64,000 nt of DNA from Neostapfia colusana (GCA_030760725.1 JASWHV010000002.1:64163900-64227899), one strand, 5' to 3'; counted from the first letter of the stretch, positions 23,704 to 35,476 are shown. The notes: generated by a model not told the origin, from the sequence alone. Numbers and translations are program-made.

Positions 23704-24474
23704 ATGGTTCGTATGATTCGCACCGCTTGCAAGTCCACAGGAGGGAGAGTTCCCGTAGTTGCCCTTGCCCAAAGAGAGGAGAGCCGTCCGGTGACGTACC
23801 TTTCCTACGGATTGGCAGTAGGAGGCTTGTTGCGCCGTCTTCGACATATGCTCCAAGCCGCCGGCAATTCGGACAAGCTAATCATACACTATAGCTCCAC
23901 CAGGACCATCCGTGAGAAAAGGGAAGAATGGAGTTCAGAGATGAGGATTATCCACGAAAATCAGCTGCTAAAGATCCACCGCTCTCCAGCTTGTCGAGCA
24001 ACACAGGTCGATGCGGAGAAGGATGTCACCTGGGAGGCCATCACCTGCCAGAGTCACATCTATCGTCGACACCTGGACAGGACTGAGTACATGTATGTCC
24101 TCCAGCGCGAGAGCGGTACAACGGAGTATAAGTACCCGGCAGTGCAGCAAGGGACTTCCCATGAGCACATGGACTTGTGCTTGGAGGATGCTGCTATGCT
24201 CAGCACTCGATTGCAGGAGTGTCAGCAGGAGCTTCAGGATGTTCGTGACACCCTGAAGGAAACCGAGGCGTTGCTTCGATCCTGCTTGAGGGCGAGAGAA
24301 AGAGGAGATGGGAATGAACTGTGTGTCACCGTGAACGATACATGGACTCCTGACTCCCCAGATCGCCGGGCGATCAGGCGTCGTCGCACTTCTCCACCAG
24401 CAGCCTCCCCACCCAAAGCAGAGTCAGAGGGCAGCCGCAATAATGAGGAAGATCCCGAGGAGCCAGCTCAGTGA
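23704..24474 (+). CDS. orf0: intact extra ORF upstream of gag in R, 256 aa
   Basis: An uninterrupted ORF between the primer-binding site and gag, on the sense strand. The N-terminal part has a basic start (MVRMIRTACK); the middle is unremarkable; residues about 160-200 look like a coiled coil (LSTRLQECQQELQDVRDTL); the C-terminus is low-complexity and charged, ending EEDPEEPAQ. I recognise no catalytic motif. P carries the same ORF (53806-54585) at high similarity but with one TGA. From memory, rice RIRE3/RIRE8 elements have an ORF of unknown function at this place (orf0). Its survival next to a frameshifted gag-pol is notable. Function unknown. Confidence 0.7.
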   Translation: MVRMIRTACKSTGGRVPVVALAQREESRPVTYLSYGLAVGGLLRRLRHMLQAAGNSDKLIIHYSSTRTIREKREEWSSEMRIIHENQLLKIHRSPACRATQVDAEKDVTWEAITCQSHIYRRHLDRTEYMYVLQRESGTTEYKYPAVQQGTSHEHMDLCLEDAAMLSTRLQECQQELQDVRDTLKETEALLRSCLRARERGDGNELCVTVNDTWTPDSPDRRAIRRRRTSPPAASPPKAESEGSRNNEEDPEEPAQ

Positions 24475-24785
24475 TACGAGTCGTGTAGAGTCTTTTTCCC
24501 TTAGTTCAGAAAGTTATCGAGTAGTCGAGTCAATACCTTAGTAAATAGTGTGTTAATGCTTGGTGTGTGACGTGAGTTGTGGAAGCCATGAGCAATTGTC
24601 CTCAGCCTCGTCTTCAGATTGTTTTGCTTTGGTGTGTGAACCCACATGAAATAATAGTGCATTTATTTTTGTGAGATATGAACCCCCAGAAAGTATAACA
24701 AAGCCTCAACACTTCAAAGTAAAAACAAGTGAAAGTAGTAAGATGATACGTAATGCTTTAAATTAACATTAGTTGATCATGCCAG
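24475..24785 (+). other. Spacer between orf0 and gag in R
   Basis: 311 bases with no ORF, AT-rich near the gag ATG. The same spacer is at 54586-54886 in P. It may carry a splice or reinitiation signal for gag, but I see no decisive motif. Confidence 0.5.
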
Positions 24786-27700
24786 ATGGCCGGAAGAGGA
24801 AAGGGTCATGCTGCCAACCCCGCCAACAACAACGATGAGGCCTGCAACCCGCATCTTTCTGGGAGCCAAGACAGGGGTGGACGCCGTGAGGGAGTTGATC
24901 CCATCCACCAAATGCTTGAAAATCAAAATCAGCTCATCCAGAACCTGACTCAAGTGGTGGCCAACTTGCATCAAGTTCCACCTCCACAAGCTGCACCACG
25001 CCATCCAAGGTTGAGTGAGTTTCTGGGAACTCAACCTCCGAAGTTTGCAAGTGCTTCTGAACCTCTGGAGGCAGATTACTGCTAAAGACCACTGAGAGCA
25101 AGATGAGGATCATACAGTGCCAAGGGTATGAGAGGGTGCTGTTTGCCTCTCATCAATTGCATGGACCTGCTGCTGATTGGTGGACCGCTTACGTGGCCGC
25201 CCATCATGACCCTGAGAACATCACTTGGGAAGAGTTCAAGCGTAGCTTCCGCAACCATTACATACCAAGGGGTGAACTCAAAAACAAGAGGAAGGAGTTC
25301 TTGGGGTTGCAGCAAGGTAACATGACTGTGAGGGAATACCTCACTAAATTTACTCAACTCTCCCGTTATGCTCCACGGGACATAGAGACTGATGAGCAGA
25401 AACAGGATTGTTTCGTGGAAGGACTTACCGCAGAAATGCAGTGTGCAATGTCCTCCAACGAGTTTGTAAGCTTCCAAAAGATGGTGGACAGAGCGTTTAT
25501 GGTAGAAAGGAAGCTGAAGGCCTTGGAAAATGAGAACAAGAGGAAGGCCGGGTGGTCACATCAAGCCTCAGGGAGCAACACCCGCCCACGTCTGATGCAG
25601 CAACCCGCAGGGCAGACGAACCGCGCTGCGGTACCCTACTCAGCACCAAGAGGGTACAACCCGAACTACAGGCCTCCGGCAGCACCAATACAGCCACAAC
25701 GTCAGTTCGTACAGCAGCCTCGCCCTACGTATCAACCTCGACCAGCAGTGCAAGGACCCCCAAACCAACCCCAAGACAATAAAGGCCAGGGACCTAAGGT
25801 TGGGGTGCAATGTTTCAACTGTGGTGAAGTGGGGCACTACGCCCATAAGTGCCCAAAGAAGAAGCCCACGCAGCCACAACAGCAGAATGTAATGAGAGGA
25901 CGGGTGAACCACGTCACCATGGAGGAGGCGCAAGATGCACCCGACGTTGTAGTTGGTAAGTTTCCTGCCAATTTACACATCGCAACCCTGTTGTTTGATT
26001 CTGGTGCTACCCACTCGTTTGTTGCCCAAGGGTTTGTTAAGAAGCATGACCTAGCAACAACACAAATGAACCATATGCTAGCAGTAAACCCTCCAGGTGG
26101 AGAAATAAGGACAAGACAAGTGTGTCCCAAAGTGAACCTAGACATTAATGGGGTAGTATTTACTTCTAACCTCATAGTGATAGATTCACAAGGGATAGAT
26201 ATTATCTTGGGTATGGATTGGTTGACCAAACATAAAGGAATCATCCATTGTTCGACCAGAACGGTGGAACTAACTCACCCTAGTGGCACAAGAGTAAAGT
26301 TTATAACAATACAAGAGCCTAGGAGGGACATTAAATTAAATCAAGTTGAGGTGAAAGTGGAGGAGATCAGGATCATCAGGGAATATCCCGATGTTTTTCC
26401 GGAGGAGTTGCCAGGAATGCCTCCTGATAGTGAAGTGGAATTCGCAATTGAGCTAGTGCCTGGAACAGCCCCGATATACAAGAGACCTTATCGGATGGAC
26501 TCCAAGCAGCTGGGAGAACTCAAGGATCATTTGAGAGAATTGACGGAGAAGGGGTATATTCATCCTAGTTCCTCACCTTGGGGAGCTCCAGTGATATTTG
26601 TGCCCAAGAAGGACGGAACCCAAAGGTTATGCGTGGACTACCGTGCCTTGAATGAGGTAACCATCAAGAACAAGTACCCATTACCCCGCATTGAAGACTT
26701 GTTTGATCAGTTGAGGGGAGCTTGTGTGTTCTCGAAAATTGATCTCAGGTTGGGATACCACCAATTAAGATAAGGCAAGCCGATATTCCAAAGACCGCTT
26801 TCGTATCTCGGTACGGATTGTATGAATACACCGTCATGCCTTTCGGGATAACTAATGCCCCGGCATACTTCATGTATCTCATGAACAAGGTGTTCATGGA
26901 ATATCTGGACAAATTTGTGGTGGTTTTCATAGATGACATTCTCGTCTTCTCCAAATATGAAGAAGAACATGAGAAACATCTAAGGTTGGTGTTGCAGAAG
27001 CTGAGAGAACACCAACTATATGCCAAGTTGAGCAAGTGTGAGTTTTGGCTGAAGAGAGTTCCCTTCTTAGGACATATAATCTCGGAGGGAGGAATCTCCG
27101 TAGATCCCACCAAAATCGAGGATGTACAGAAGTGGAAGACCCTTGAAAATGTCGGGGAAGTTCGAAGCTTCTTGGGATTGGCTGGATACTATCGACGGTT
27201 TATTGAGGGATTCTCTAAGATCTCGAGACCCCTCACCAAACTGTTGGAGAAGGGAATCACATTCACATGGACGCCGCAGTGCGAGACGAGTTTTCAGGAG
27301 TTAAAGAAAAGATTGACAACAGCCCCAGTGCTAGTTATGCCAGACATGCAGAAGAACTTTACGGTGTATTGCGATGCCTCTGGAAACAGGCTGGGATGTG
27401 TTCTCATGCAAGAAGGGCATGTCGTGGCTTATGCATCCCGGCAGCTCCGGAAGCACGAGAACAACTATCCTACACATGACCTAGAACTAGCCGCAGTGGT
27501 ACACGCGTTGAAAATTTGGCGGCACTACTTGATGGGGAAGAGGACAGAGGTATATACGGGTCATAAGAGTTTAAAGTACATTTTCACACAGCCAGATCTC
27601 AACCTCAGACAAAGGAGATGGTTAGAGCTAATCAATGACTTTGATGTGGGCATCAACTATCATCCTGGGAAAGCAAACGTCGTGGCAGATGCTTTAAGTC

Positions 27701-29253
27701 GGAATGTGCAGGTCAATAAGTTGAGCTTGAAGGACATGCCTGCAGAACTGAAGGACGAGGTTATAAGTCTCAATCTATGCCTGGTGAATAGTGGTGAAGT
27801 CATCGCCATGGAAGTGGACTCCACACTAGAGCGAGACATACGCGAGGGTCAAAAGAATGACGAGAAGATACAAGAGATCAGACAACTCATCAAGGAAAAT
27901 AAAGCTCCTGGTTTCAGAGAGGATGAACAAGGTACGGTGTGGCACGGGAAAAGAATCTGTGTGCCTAAAGTAAAGGAGATCCGTGAATTGATTTTGAAGG
28001 AGGCTCACGATTCCGACTATTCCATTCATCCTGGGAGTACGAAGATGTACCAGGACCTCAAGAGCAGGTATTGGTGGTATGGCATGAAGCGAGATGTCGC
28101 GGAACATGTTGCCCTATGTGACACATGCCAGTTGGTGAAAGCAGAACATCAACGACCCGCGGGATTATTGCAACCACTCAAAGTGCCTGAATGGAAATGG
28201 GAAGAAATTGGTATGGATTTCATAGTGGGATTGCCTAGGACCCAATCAGGATATGATTCAATATGGGTCATCATCGACAGGCTAACCAAGGTAGCTCATT
28301 TCATCCCCGTGAAAGAAAGCTACAGCGGATCCAAATTGGCAGAATTGTACATGTCAAAGATCGTGTGTTACCATGGAGTGCCGAAGAAGGTAGTGTCGGA
28401 TCGAGGGACACAGTTCACCTCGAGGTTCTGGCAGAAGTTGCACGAAACCATGGGAATCCATCTGAACTTTAGTTCTGCCTATCATCCCCAAACTGACGGG
28501 CAGACGGAAAGAACCAATCAGATTCTTGAGGATATGCTGAGGGCGTGTGCACTCAAAAACAATCGGAGTTGGGACAAGAACTTACCGTATGCGGAATTCT
28601 CCTATAACAAAAGCTATCAAGCTAGTATGAAGATGTCACCGTTCGAAGCTTTGTATGGGAGGAAGTGCAGAACTCCCATATTTTGGAACTAAACAGGGGA
28701 AAGTAAAGTGTTTGGTCCCGAAGTACTACAAGAAGCCGAGGCGAAAGTGAGGGAAATTCGCAACAACTTGAGGATAGCACAGACACGACAAAAGAGCTAT
28801 GCCGATGTACGGAGAAGAGAGCTCGTTTTCAACGTGGGAGACTATGTCTATCTCAAGGTGTCCCCTATCCGAGGACTTCGTCGGTTCAAGGTGAAAGGGA
28901 AGTTGTCACCTCGATACATCAGACCCTTTCAAGTTCTAGAGAGGAAAGGCGAAGTGGCGCATCAACTAGAATTACCGGCTCGCCTATCGGATGTGCACGA
29001 TGTATTCCATGTGTCACAGCTCAAGAAATGTCTGAGAACGCCTGAAGAGGTGTTACCCATGAATGAGGTTGATGTAGCTGAGGATCTGTCTTATGCCGAG
29101 CAACCATACAAGATTTTGGAGACAATGGAACGCCTCACAAGAAATAAAAGAATCCGGATGTGCAAGGTGCAGTGGAAGCATCACTCAGAAGAGAAAGCCA
29201 CCTGGGAGCGAGAGGATGAGCTTAAGGCACAATTTCCGGAATTGTTTTCTTAG
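24786..29253 (+). pseudogene. gag-pol: R gag-pol polyprotein with two frameshifts and a stop
   Basis: Same layout as P: Gag core (ADWWTAYVAAHHDPENITW), CCHC knuckle (CFNCGEVGHYAHKC), protease with intact DSGATHSF and DIILGMDWL, RT with FIDD, RNase H, integrase HHCC and D-D-E, then a chromodomain-like end (VQWKHHSEEKATWE). Against P, one base is lost near 25076 (frame changes in Gag) and one near 26767 (in RT), and CAA became TAA at 28690-28692. In RNase H the TDHKSL motif reads TGHKSL, so a catalytic Asp is lost. Protease is better preserved here than in P, RNase H worse. Dead as a polyprotein. Confidence 0.9.
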
Positions 29254-29280
29254 AAACACCAATCTCGAGGACGAGATTTC

Positions 29281-29298
29281 TTTTAAGGGGGGTAGAGC
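29281..29298 (+). other. Polypurine tract of R
   Basis: TTTTAAGGGGGGTAGAGC immediately before the 3' LTR (TGTAAC). The identical tract precedes the P 3' LTR. Confidence 0.85.
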
Positions 29299-29688
29299 TG
29301 TAACACTCCAAAATCCTGTCAAGAGGGGAATTTAAAATTTTTTGGACGTATTGCATGTGTTGCAAAAATTTAATCTCAAACTGGAATTCAAATTAAACTC
29401 AAAACAGAAATGAAAAAGAAAAAGAAAAAGAAAAAAAACAAAACTTCCGGGCCAGTGGGCCGAAACCCACCAGCCGGCCCACCCAACCCCCGCGCCAGCC
29501 CGCAGCCGCGCGCCCGCGCCCCCTCTCGCAGACAGGCGGGACTCACCTGTCATCCCCGACCTCCCACTCGTCCGAACCCGGGACTGTTTCCCCGCGCGCG
29601 CGCGATCTTAACCGACCGGATTTCAGCCCGAATTCTGGTTCCGGAGGACTCCAACTCGATCTAAACTAACACGCCGCCCTCCCCCATC

Positions 29689-29696
29689 TATAAAAA
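29689..29696 (+). promoter_or_regulatory. TATA box of R 3' LTR
   Basis: TATAAAAA at the same LTR offset as 7701-7708. Confidence 0.65.
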
Positions 29697-32367
29697 CCCC
29701 GGCATCGTCCCGTTTTTTTCCACGATCCGCCGTTTTTCTCTCCGGTGAGAACCCGAGCTTCTCCGGCGAATTCTGCTCGATCTTCGCTCGGGAATTCTGA
29801 TCTAACTCGCTGGTCTTGATCTGCCACCTCCGAGGAACCTCGCAGGTGCAGAAAACTCGGTGGTTTGCGGTTCAAATACAGCGCCGACGAGCCTCGCCGT
29901 GAATTCACCTCGGACCTCCTCGCCGATCGCTTTCCAAGACCTCCGAGCTCAAGAAAACCCCCGAGGTGAGATCCCCGACCTCCCCTCCACCGATCTATGC
30001 CATAAAATCACAGTTTTAGGAAGAATTGACGAAGATCTGAAACTCTCCGGCGAGATCACCGCCTCCCGCCGCCGTGCGCCGCCGGGCAGCGCCGCCCGCG
30101 CTCGATCAGAGCAACGTGGCCGCTTGTGCGCCGTCTATTTTAAATCGCACGGTAGAATTTAAATCCCCGCGTACCGGTTCGACATTATAATCTCAGCCGT
30201 CTGTTTTAAATCGGACGGTCCACGTCAGCCCCGCGTTATAAAGGCCGGGATTCTTACGTGCTACCCCCTGGGGTTCTCGGAAAATACGAGCTAGCCCCGG
30301 AAACTTCTGATCTAGCCCCTGGAACTTCAGAAAATTATGTAAATTCATTTAAAAATCAGTTTTAGCCCCTGGACTTAATAAAAATTAGGAAAACCCCTCT
30401 GTTATGTGTAGTTAGACCCCTGGAAATTCTTAAAATAATATAATAGACCCTGTAGTGGGGTGAGTTTACCTTTTTAACCCTATGTGATATTAAATTTAGG
30501 AATTTGAATATGTGTTTAGTGTTTAAAATTTAAAAGATGGGACAAACACATTGTAAATTCAAATTAAAAACTTTCCTAGTACTTGGAAAACTTTGGAGTG
30601 AGATAAAAATAGATTTTTGGCTGAAATGAATCTGTTTAATTGATTATTCACATTTATTAGTAATAGGGACACATTTTTAAGTAGAGAATAATTCTGAAAA
30701 TTAGTAAAATAAATGTAAAATAGTTCACATCAGAAGAGAAGTTCAAAAATATATTATTTAATATTTTAGACCCAAAATCTATTCTGTTTAGATGAGGTGT
30801 CTTACTATTTTCATAATAAAGTGCACATTTAGGCATAGGAAATAAATATGAAAATATAGCAAGCTAGGTATAAATAACAGAAAATGGTAAATGAAGTTTC
30901 CAAAATCCAAAGAATTCAGTTTAGGGTTGGTAGAAGGTTTGAAGACACATATGAAGTAGGAAAATACCTTTCATGCATACTTGGTAGCTAAAATGTGTAT
31001 CAATTAAATATAAGGGATTTATTTAAATTAGAAATTCATATATAGTATGCCAACATGAATATGAATACAAAAATAGAAATCATAGGTACATGTTTAAAAG
31101 TGCATGTAAGCCAAAATCAACACACATAGAGTAACCACAACACATAGAAATGAGAATGGCTTTCATAAATGTGAATATGTGGCTTGTATGAAGTGGAAGT
31201 GTGAACTATGTCTTATGACTTGTTGTTTTCTTTTGCCATGTGTGATGGTATAAGTAGAACCTGCTCCAGAGCAAGTTCTTCCTTTCCAAGATCAGGACTA
31301 CCCATTCCAAGAGCAGCAGGAAGGAGGCAAGTGTCCTTGACCACTTTGATCCATTGCTAGGATGTGTAGATAGAATTATTTGCATTGTCAAGTTAAATAT
31401 GAAACCCATGCTAGGAAGTTTCCCTAGAATTGCATTACCTTGTTTCCTTGTAGCTTGGGTTGGGATTCATTTTATCATGTCATTTATTATTATGCATATG
31501 CTTAGCCATGCTTAGAATGGGATATTTGGGATATGAGATCATCAGTTTGTTTTACCATACTCTTGAATGAGATATTGTGAGTTATGTAGAGGTAGGGATC
31601 AAGGCAAGTTGGATGTTTTGGTTGTGTGCTGGGTGCACGAGACTCGGGTTTGTGTTTAGTACTTGCCTGGATCCTAAGGACCGGTTCATGGAGCATGTAA
31701 CCTAGCTTTACAGTGCCAACCACATGCTGAGATGGGGCAGCTTGGCCAATTAATTAGGTGTATCCCCGGCGTAGTATGGGTGTGTTGGATGGTGCGGCGA
31801 GTAGGTGTAAGCTGGACTACCATATGAACCGCAAGGCTCAAGAGGGGGCCACTGCAGCGGGGTTGGAGCCTCTTGTATGCTGTTAGGGGTGAAACCTCAG
31901 TAGGCCCACACTCGTCGGGAATCCCTTTGTAAAGGCTTCGTAGTGATCTCCTGGCTACACACCTGGGAAGTGTGAATGTGGTTCGTAGCCACTGGCATAA
32001 TGGAGGTTCGTTTAGTCCACCCGGCAACGGGGGATGAAATCACTACATGTGGGTACAGTGGTACAAACTCTGCAAAGTCAAAACTGTCATGACAGCCGTG
32101 CTCACGGTCAAAAGCGGCTTGGACTTATTCATGATTAGAGTGTTGATGGTTGTTGCTGTTAAGCGGGGAGCTTAACATTGGAAATGATGTTATGGTTATT
32201 TGATTATGATGATGAGATGGGAGATTGGGACCATTTCACCTGTGTAGTAATATAGGTGCTTAATAAGCTAAGGTGATAGGTATTAATTGCATAGTGCTTT
32301 AACCATGAGTTCAACCTCTCCTTGTTCTAGCCATGCATGATAAATCTTTCCCACACTTTCTGAGTAC

Positions 32368-33074
32368 CATTGGTACTCAACCTTGCATATTTTGTTGGTT
32401 TTTATTGCTGCTCAGGTCAAGATAATGAGGTGGTGTATAATGACCAAGACTTTGGACCCGAAGAAGGTTTCTAGGTTCATGGAGACCCCGGACAACGCCT
32501 GTGATGGAGCCCTCAAGAATAATATTCCGCTGCTAGTTTATTTACTTGTGATGAACTTATTATTGTCCATCGAGACATTTACTATGTAAGACTTACTTAT
32601 ATTCGACACCTGGCTTGTAATAAATGATGCTTCACTATTTGTCATCACATGTATGAGAAAATGATCCTGGCATACATGTGATATTCACTTGGTTGTTCTT
32701 CGGAAAAACCGGGTGTGACACATCGGTACTCAACCTTGCATATTTGTTGGTTTAATTTGCTGCTCAGGTCAAGATAATGAGGTGGTGTATAATGATCAAG
32801 ACTTTGGACCTGAAGAAGGTTTCTAGGTTCATGGAGTCCCCCGGGCAACGCCTGTGATGGAGCCCACGAGAATAATTATTCCGCTGCTAGTTTATTTACT
32901 TGTGATGAACTTATTATTGTCCATCGAGACATTTGCTATGTAAGACTTATTTATATTTGACACCTGGCTTGTAATAAATGATGCTTCACTATTTGTCATC
33001 CCATGTATGAGAAAATGATCCTGGCATACATGTGATATTCACTCGGTTGTTCTTCGGATAAACCGGGTGTGACA
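32368..33074 (+). repeat. Tandem duplication of the R LTR 3' end (2 x about 354 bp)
   Basis: Unit 1 is 32368-32720, unit 2 is 32721-33074. Both begin CAT(T/C)GGTACTCAACC and end GTGTGACA. Unit 2 resembles R's own 5' LTR end (CCCGGGCAACGCC, GGAGCCCAC, GGATAAACCGG); unit 1 resembles the P-type ends more (GGAGCCCTCAAG, GGAAAAACCGG). So the LTR is a mosaic, not a simple slippage product. Confidence 0.85.
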
Positions 33075-33079
33075 ATTAT

Positions 33080-33472
33080 GTACGTGTCTTAGGGTTAGGT
33101 CACGACCCCAGCACCCCCCTGGTCGTCCTCCACCTCCTTTATACCCCCTAGCCGCCGTCACAAACAGCTGGGTTTTGCTTAGTTACAATCTGTCATTGAA
33201 CAGTTCGCCGATCATCGGTTGTGAGACCCCAAATTCGTGATCAATTCAGTTTTGATTGCAACTTCTCTGTTCTTGCTTGTGTTCTTGATTGCATTTGAAG
33301 GGATAAGCCTTCATGGCGAGGTCATTCGTGTGACACGGGTGATAACCAACGGAGCAGTGGTGTAGTGATTGCGGGGTTTCGTTCGTTCGGAGCATTGGAT
33401 CATCAACGTCGAGATCTCCACCCAATCAAGTTTACCCTACCTCTCGGAAGATCGGGACTCATCCTCCTATCA
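33080..33472 (+). repeat. K2 3' LTR, second part (right of the R insertion)
   Basis: The remaining 393 bases of the K LTR after the second ATTAT (33075-33079). It ends TATCA at 33472. No coding sequence. Confidence 0.9.
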
Positions 33473-33476
33473 ATGA
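33473..33476 (+). other. Two-LTR junction ATGA between K2 and K3
   Basis: The K2 LTR end TATCA and the K3 LTR start TGATG are separated only by ATGA. AT is the spacer between LTR and primer-binding site in this family (1564-1565, 34395-34396). GA is the pair of bases before the LTR at the polypurine tract (644-645, 6790-6791). This is the sequence expected when unprocessed cDNA ends are joined. Confidence 0.75.
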
Positions 33477-34394
33477 TGATGTGGACATCACTCCTGCAGA
33501 TATACACAACACTCACATGGTAGACATGCAAGGTCCAGTTACTAGAGCTCGAGCACGACAATTGAATTTAGATGTGAGCTCGTTCCTGAACAATTCTTTA
33601 TATGTGAATTTTGTGAGTATGTTGCTACCTAATGGATTAATTATGATTAGGAACCATGGAGAGGACATGGAGATACATGGAGAGGGGTTTGGAGGCGTGG
33701 AGGACCATAAAATACGCCAACAAGAAGTTAGAGACTGAGCCCAACTCAAACTCGAGTCCAGCTTGGGCCCAGGAGCAGTCCACCTTAAAATGGATGCACA
33801 GGAGGCATACAGACTCTGTTTTTGACGTTCTACATATGCACGGAAAGCTGAGAGGATAAACTTTCCAATGGATCTGGCCTCCTGTCAAAATTCCCTCTGA
33901 GTCGACGGGAAAATTCGAAACAATATAAAGTTTAGAGTCTGTCAGGGTGTTGCATCACCTAGTTGCGCCATTGGGCCTTGTATCGAGTCCAAGTACATTA
34001 TGTACGTTTCTTAGGGTTAGGTCACGACCCCAGCACCCCCCTGGTCGTCCTCCACCTCCTTTATACCCCCTAGCCGCCGTCACAAACAGCTGGGTTTTGC
34101 TTAGTTACAATCTGTCATTGAACAGTTCGCCGATCATCGGTTGTGAGACCCCAAATTCGTGATCAATTCAGTTTTGTTTGCAACTTCTCTGTTCTTGCTT
34201 GTGTTCTTGATTGCGCTTGCAGGGATAAGCCTTCGTGGCGAGGTCATTCGTGTGACATGGGTGATAACCAACGGAGCAGTGGTGTAGTGATTGTGGGGTT
34301 TCGTTCGTTCGGAGCCTTGGATCATCAACGTCGGGATCTCCACCCAATCAAGTTTACCCTACCTCTCGGAAGATCGGGACTCATCCTCCTATCA
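33477..34394 (+). repeat. K3 5' LTR, 918 bp
   Basis: A full K LTR, TGATG to TATCA, followed by AT and the K3 primer-binding site. Its first part carries the LTR-encoded pol tail in a broken frame: a TGA at 33736-33738 ends it early. Confidence 0.9.
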
Positions 34395-35476
34395 ATTGGT
34401 ATCAGATTTCCAAGTTCACCGTGAGGTATACTTGTGTGCTCTTTAGATTTATTTTGTTTCAGTCCTATCGTCCACAAAAAGCCACAAAAAAAATTAGTTT
34501 CCCTAACCCACAACCCCCGCTCAACCTTTTGCACAATTTAGTTTCGGAGTCCGTAGTTCTGAGTTCGTGTCCTAGGTTGAGTCTGGTTGCTGGTTTAGAT
34601 TTGTTTTGGTTCAGTTTTGTTTCTTCCATCCGCTGCCATCTACAAAAAAAATTCCATCCACCGATTCGTTTTTGTTGCAGTTTCCACCACCACTAAAACC
34701 TGATTCGGGGTATCCTCCTTAAAACGGGCATAACTTTTTGCTCGTAACTCCAATTGAGGCGCATTTTTCCCCAGAAAGGTCTCGAAAAAGTCCACATACG
34801 GTGTTTTCAAACAAAAATTAAAAAAAACTAAGAAGACCCTCATTTCGAACTCCGAAGTTCCAGCACCAGTTTTTCCAATCGCTCCTGAATTTGTGCCGAT
34901 CTCATCTTTCATCGGTTTGAGCTAATACTTGGTGCTGTTTCTATTCTTGTGCCCCTGGTTGAGAAAAAATATCAAAAAAAGAGAAAAAATTTTGATTTCT
35001 ACTAGTGCTTCAAGACACAAACAGGAGGCTAAGGGGTGTGCTATTTTTGTGCGAGTGCTGGATACTTGCTGATATTATCCTTGTTGTTCATCATCATTCA
35101 TCCTTGTCCTTGCTTGTTGGCACAACTGTTCTAATACATTCTTAGGCCAGCAACTAGGTGAAATTCTTTGGACACTTATTCAGCATTGCTATCTGTTACT
35201 AACTTGTGTGCCACATACATATACTGCATTTGAGCCTTCCAAGCTCCACCTTCTCTCGAGCAGAACAGGTAACCTTTGCAATCACACCCACTCTCTGCTT
35301 CCTTCACACCGGTCACCATTGGCCACCTGCAGTGCCGGTAAGAAACTTGTAAGAGCGGGGTAAGACGCATCTTACTGATCGATTTTCCACCCACTTCGGA
35401 GAGCGTAGTAATAGGGTTCTTCACGATCTTTTTGTCTTTGTTTCTATTTTGTACTAACAATACAGGAAAGAAGCCT
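34395..35476 (+). other. Untranslated leader of K3
   Basis: Homologous to 1564-2652, with shorter A-runs. The gag ATG used in K2 is lost here: K2 AATGACAGG reads AATACAGG at about 35460. Confidence 0.6.
34397..34406 (+). other. Primer-binding site of K3
   Basis: TGGTATCAGA, two bases after the LTR end, as in K2. Confidence 0.8.

Larger units (their letters stand above)
7317..33074 (+). mobile_element. Element R: Tekay/Del-type (RIRE3/RIRE8-like) Ty3/gypsy element inside the K2 3' LTR
   Basis: It is bounded by TGTAAC and TGTGACA and flanked by ATTAT at 7312-7316 and 33075-33079. Order: 5' LTR split by S, primer-binding site 23491, orf0 23704-24474, gag-pol 24786-29253, polypurine tract, and a 3' LTR with its last 353-354 bases duplicated. 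Without S and the duplication the element is about 12.7 kb, close to its relative P (12,668 bp). The chromodomain-like tail and the extra ORF upstream of gag fit what I know of RIRE3/RIRE8. Family naming is by recognition. Confidence 0.9.
29299..33074 (+). repeat. R 3' LTR with duplicated 3' end
   Basis: It starts TGTAACAC. A complete LTR end (GTGTGACA) is reached at 32720, but a second copy of the last 354 bases follows and ends at 33074, next to the ATTAT target copy. It contains the undisturbed S target site (about 30685), a TATA box at 29689-29696, and the exon-like segments 31258-31326 and 32416-32474. Confidence 0.9.

Noticed and set aside
25075..25110. Possible programmed frameshift within R gag.
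   Set aside because: P reads through the same place in one frame; R has simply lost one base and gained a stop nearby.
33472..33480. First read as an internal deletion joining the K LTR end to the pol 3' end.
   Set aside because: Placing the LTR start at TGATG, supported by the polypurine tract, the equal 918-bp lengths and the TGAT/ATCA ends, shows it is an LTR-LTR junction.
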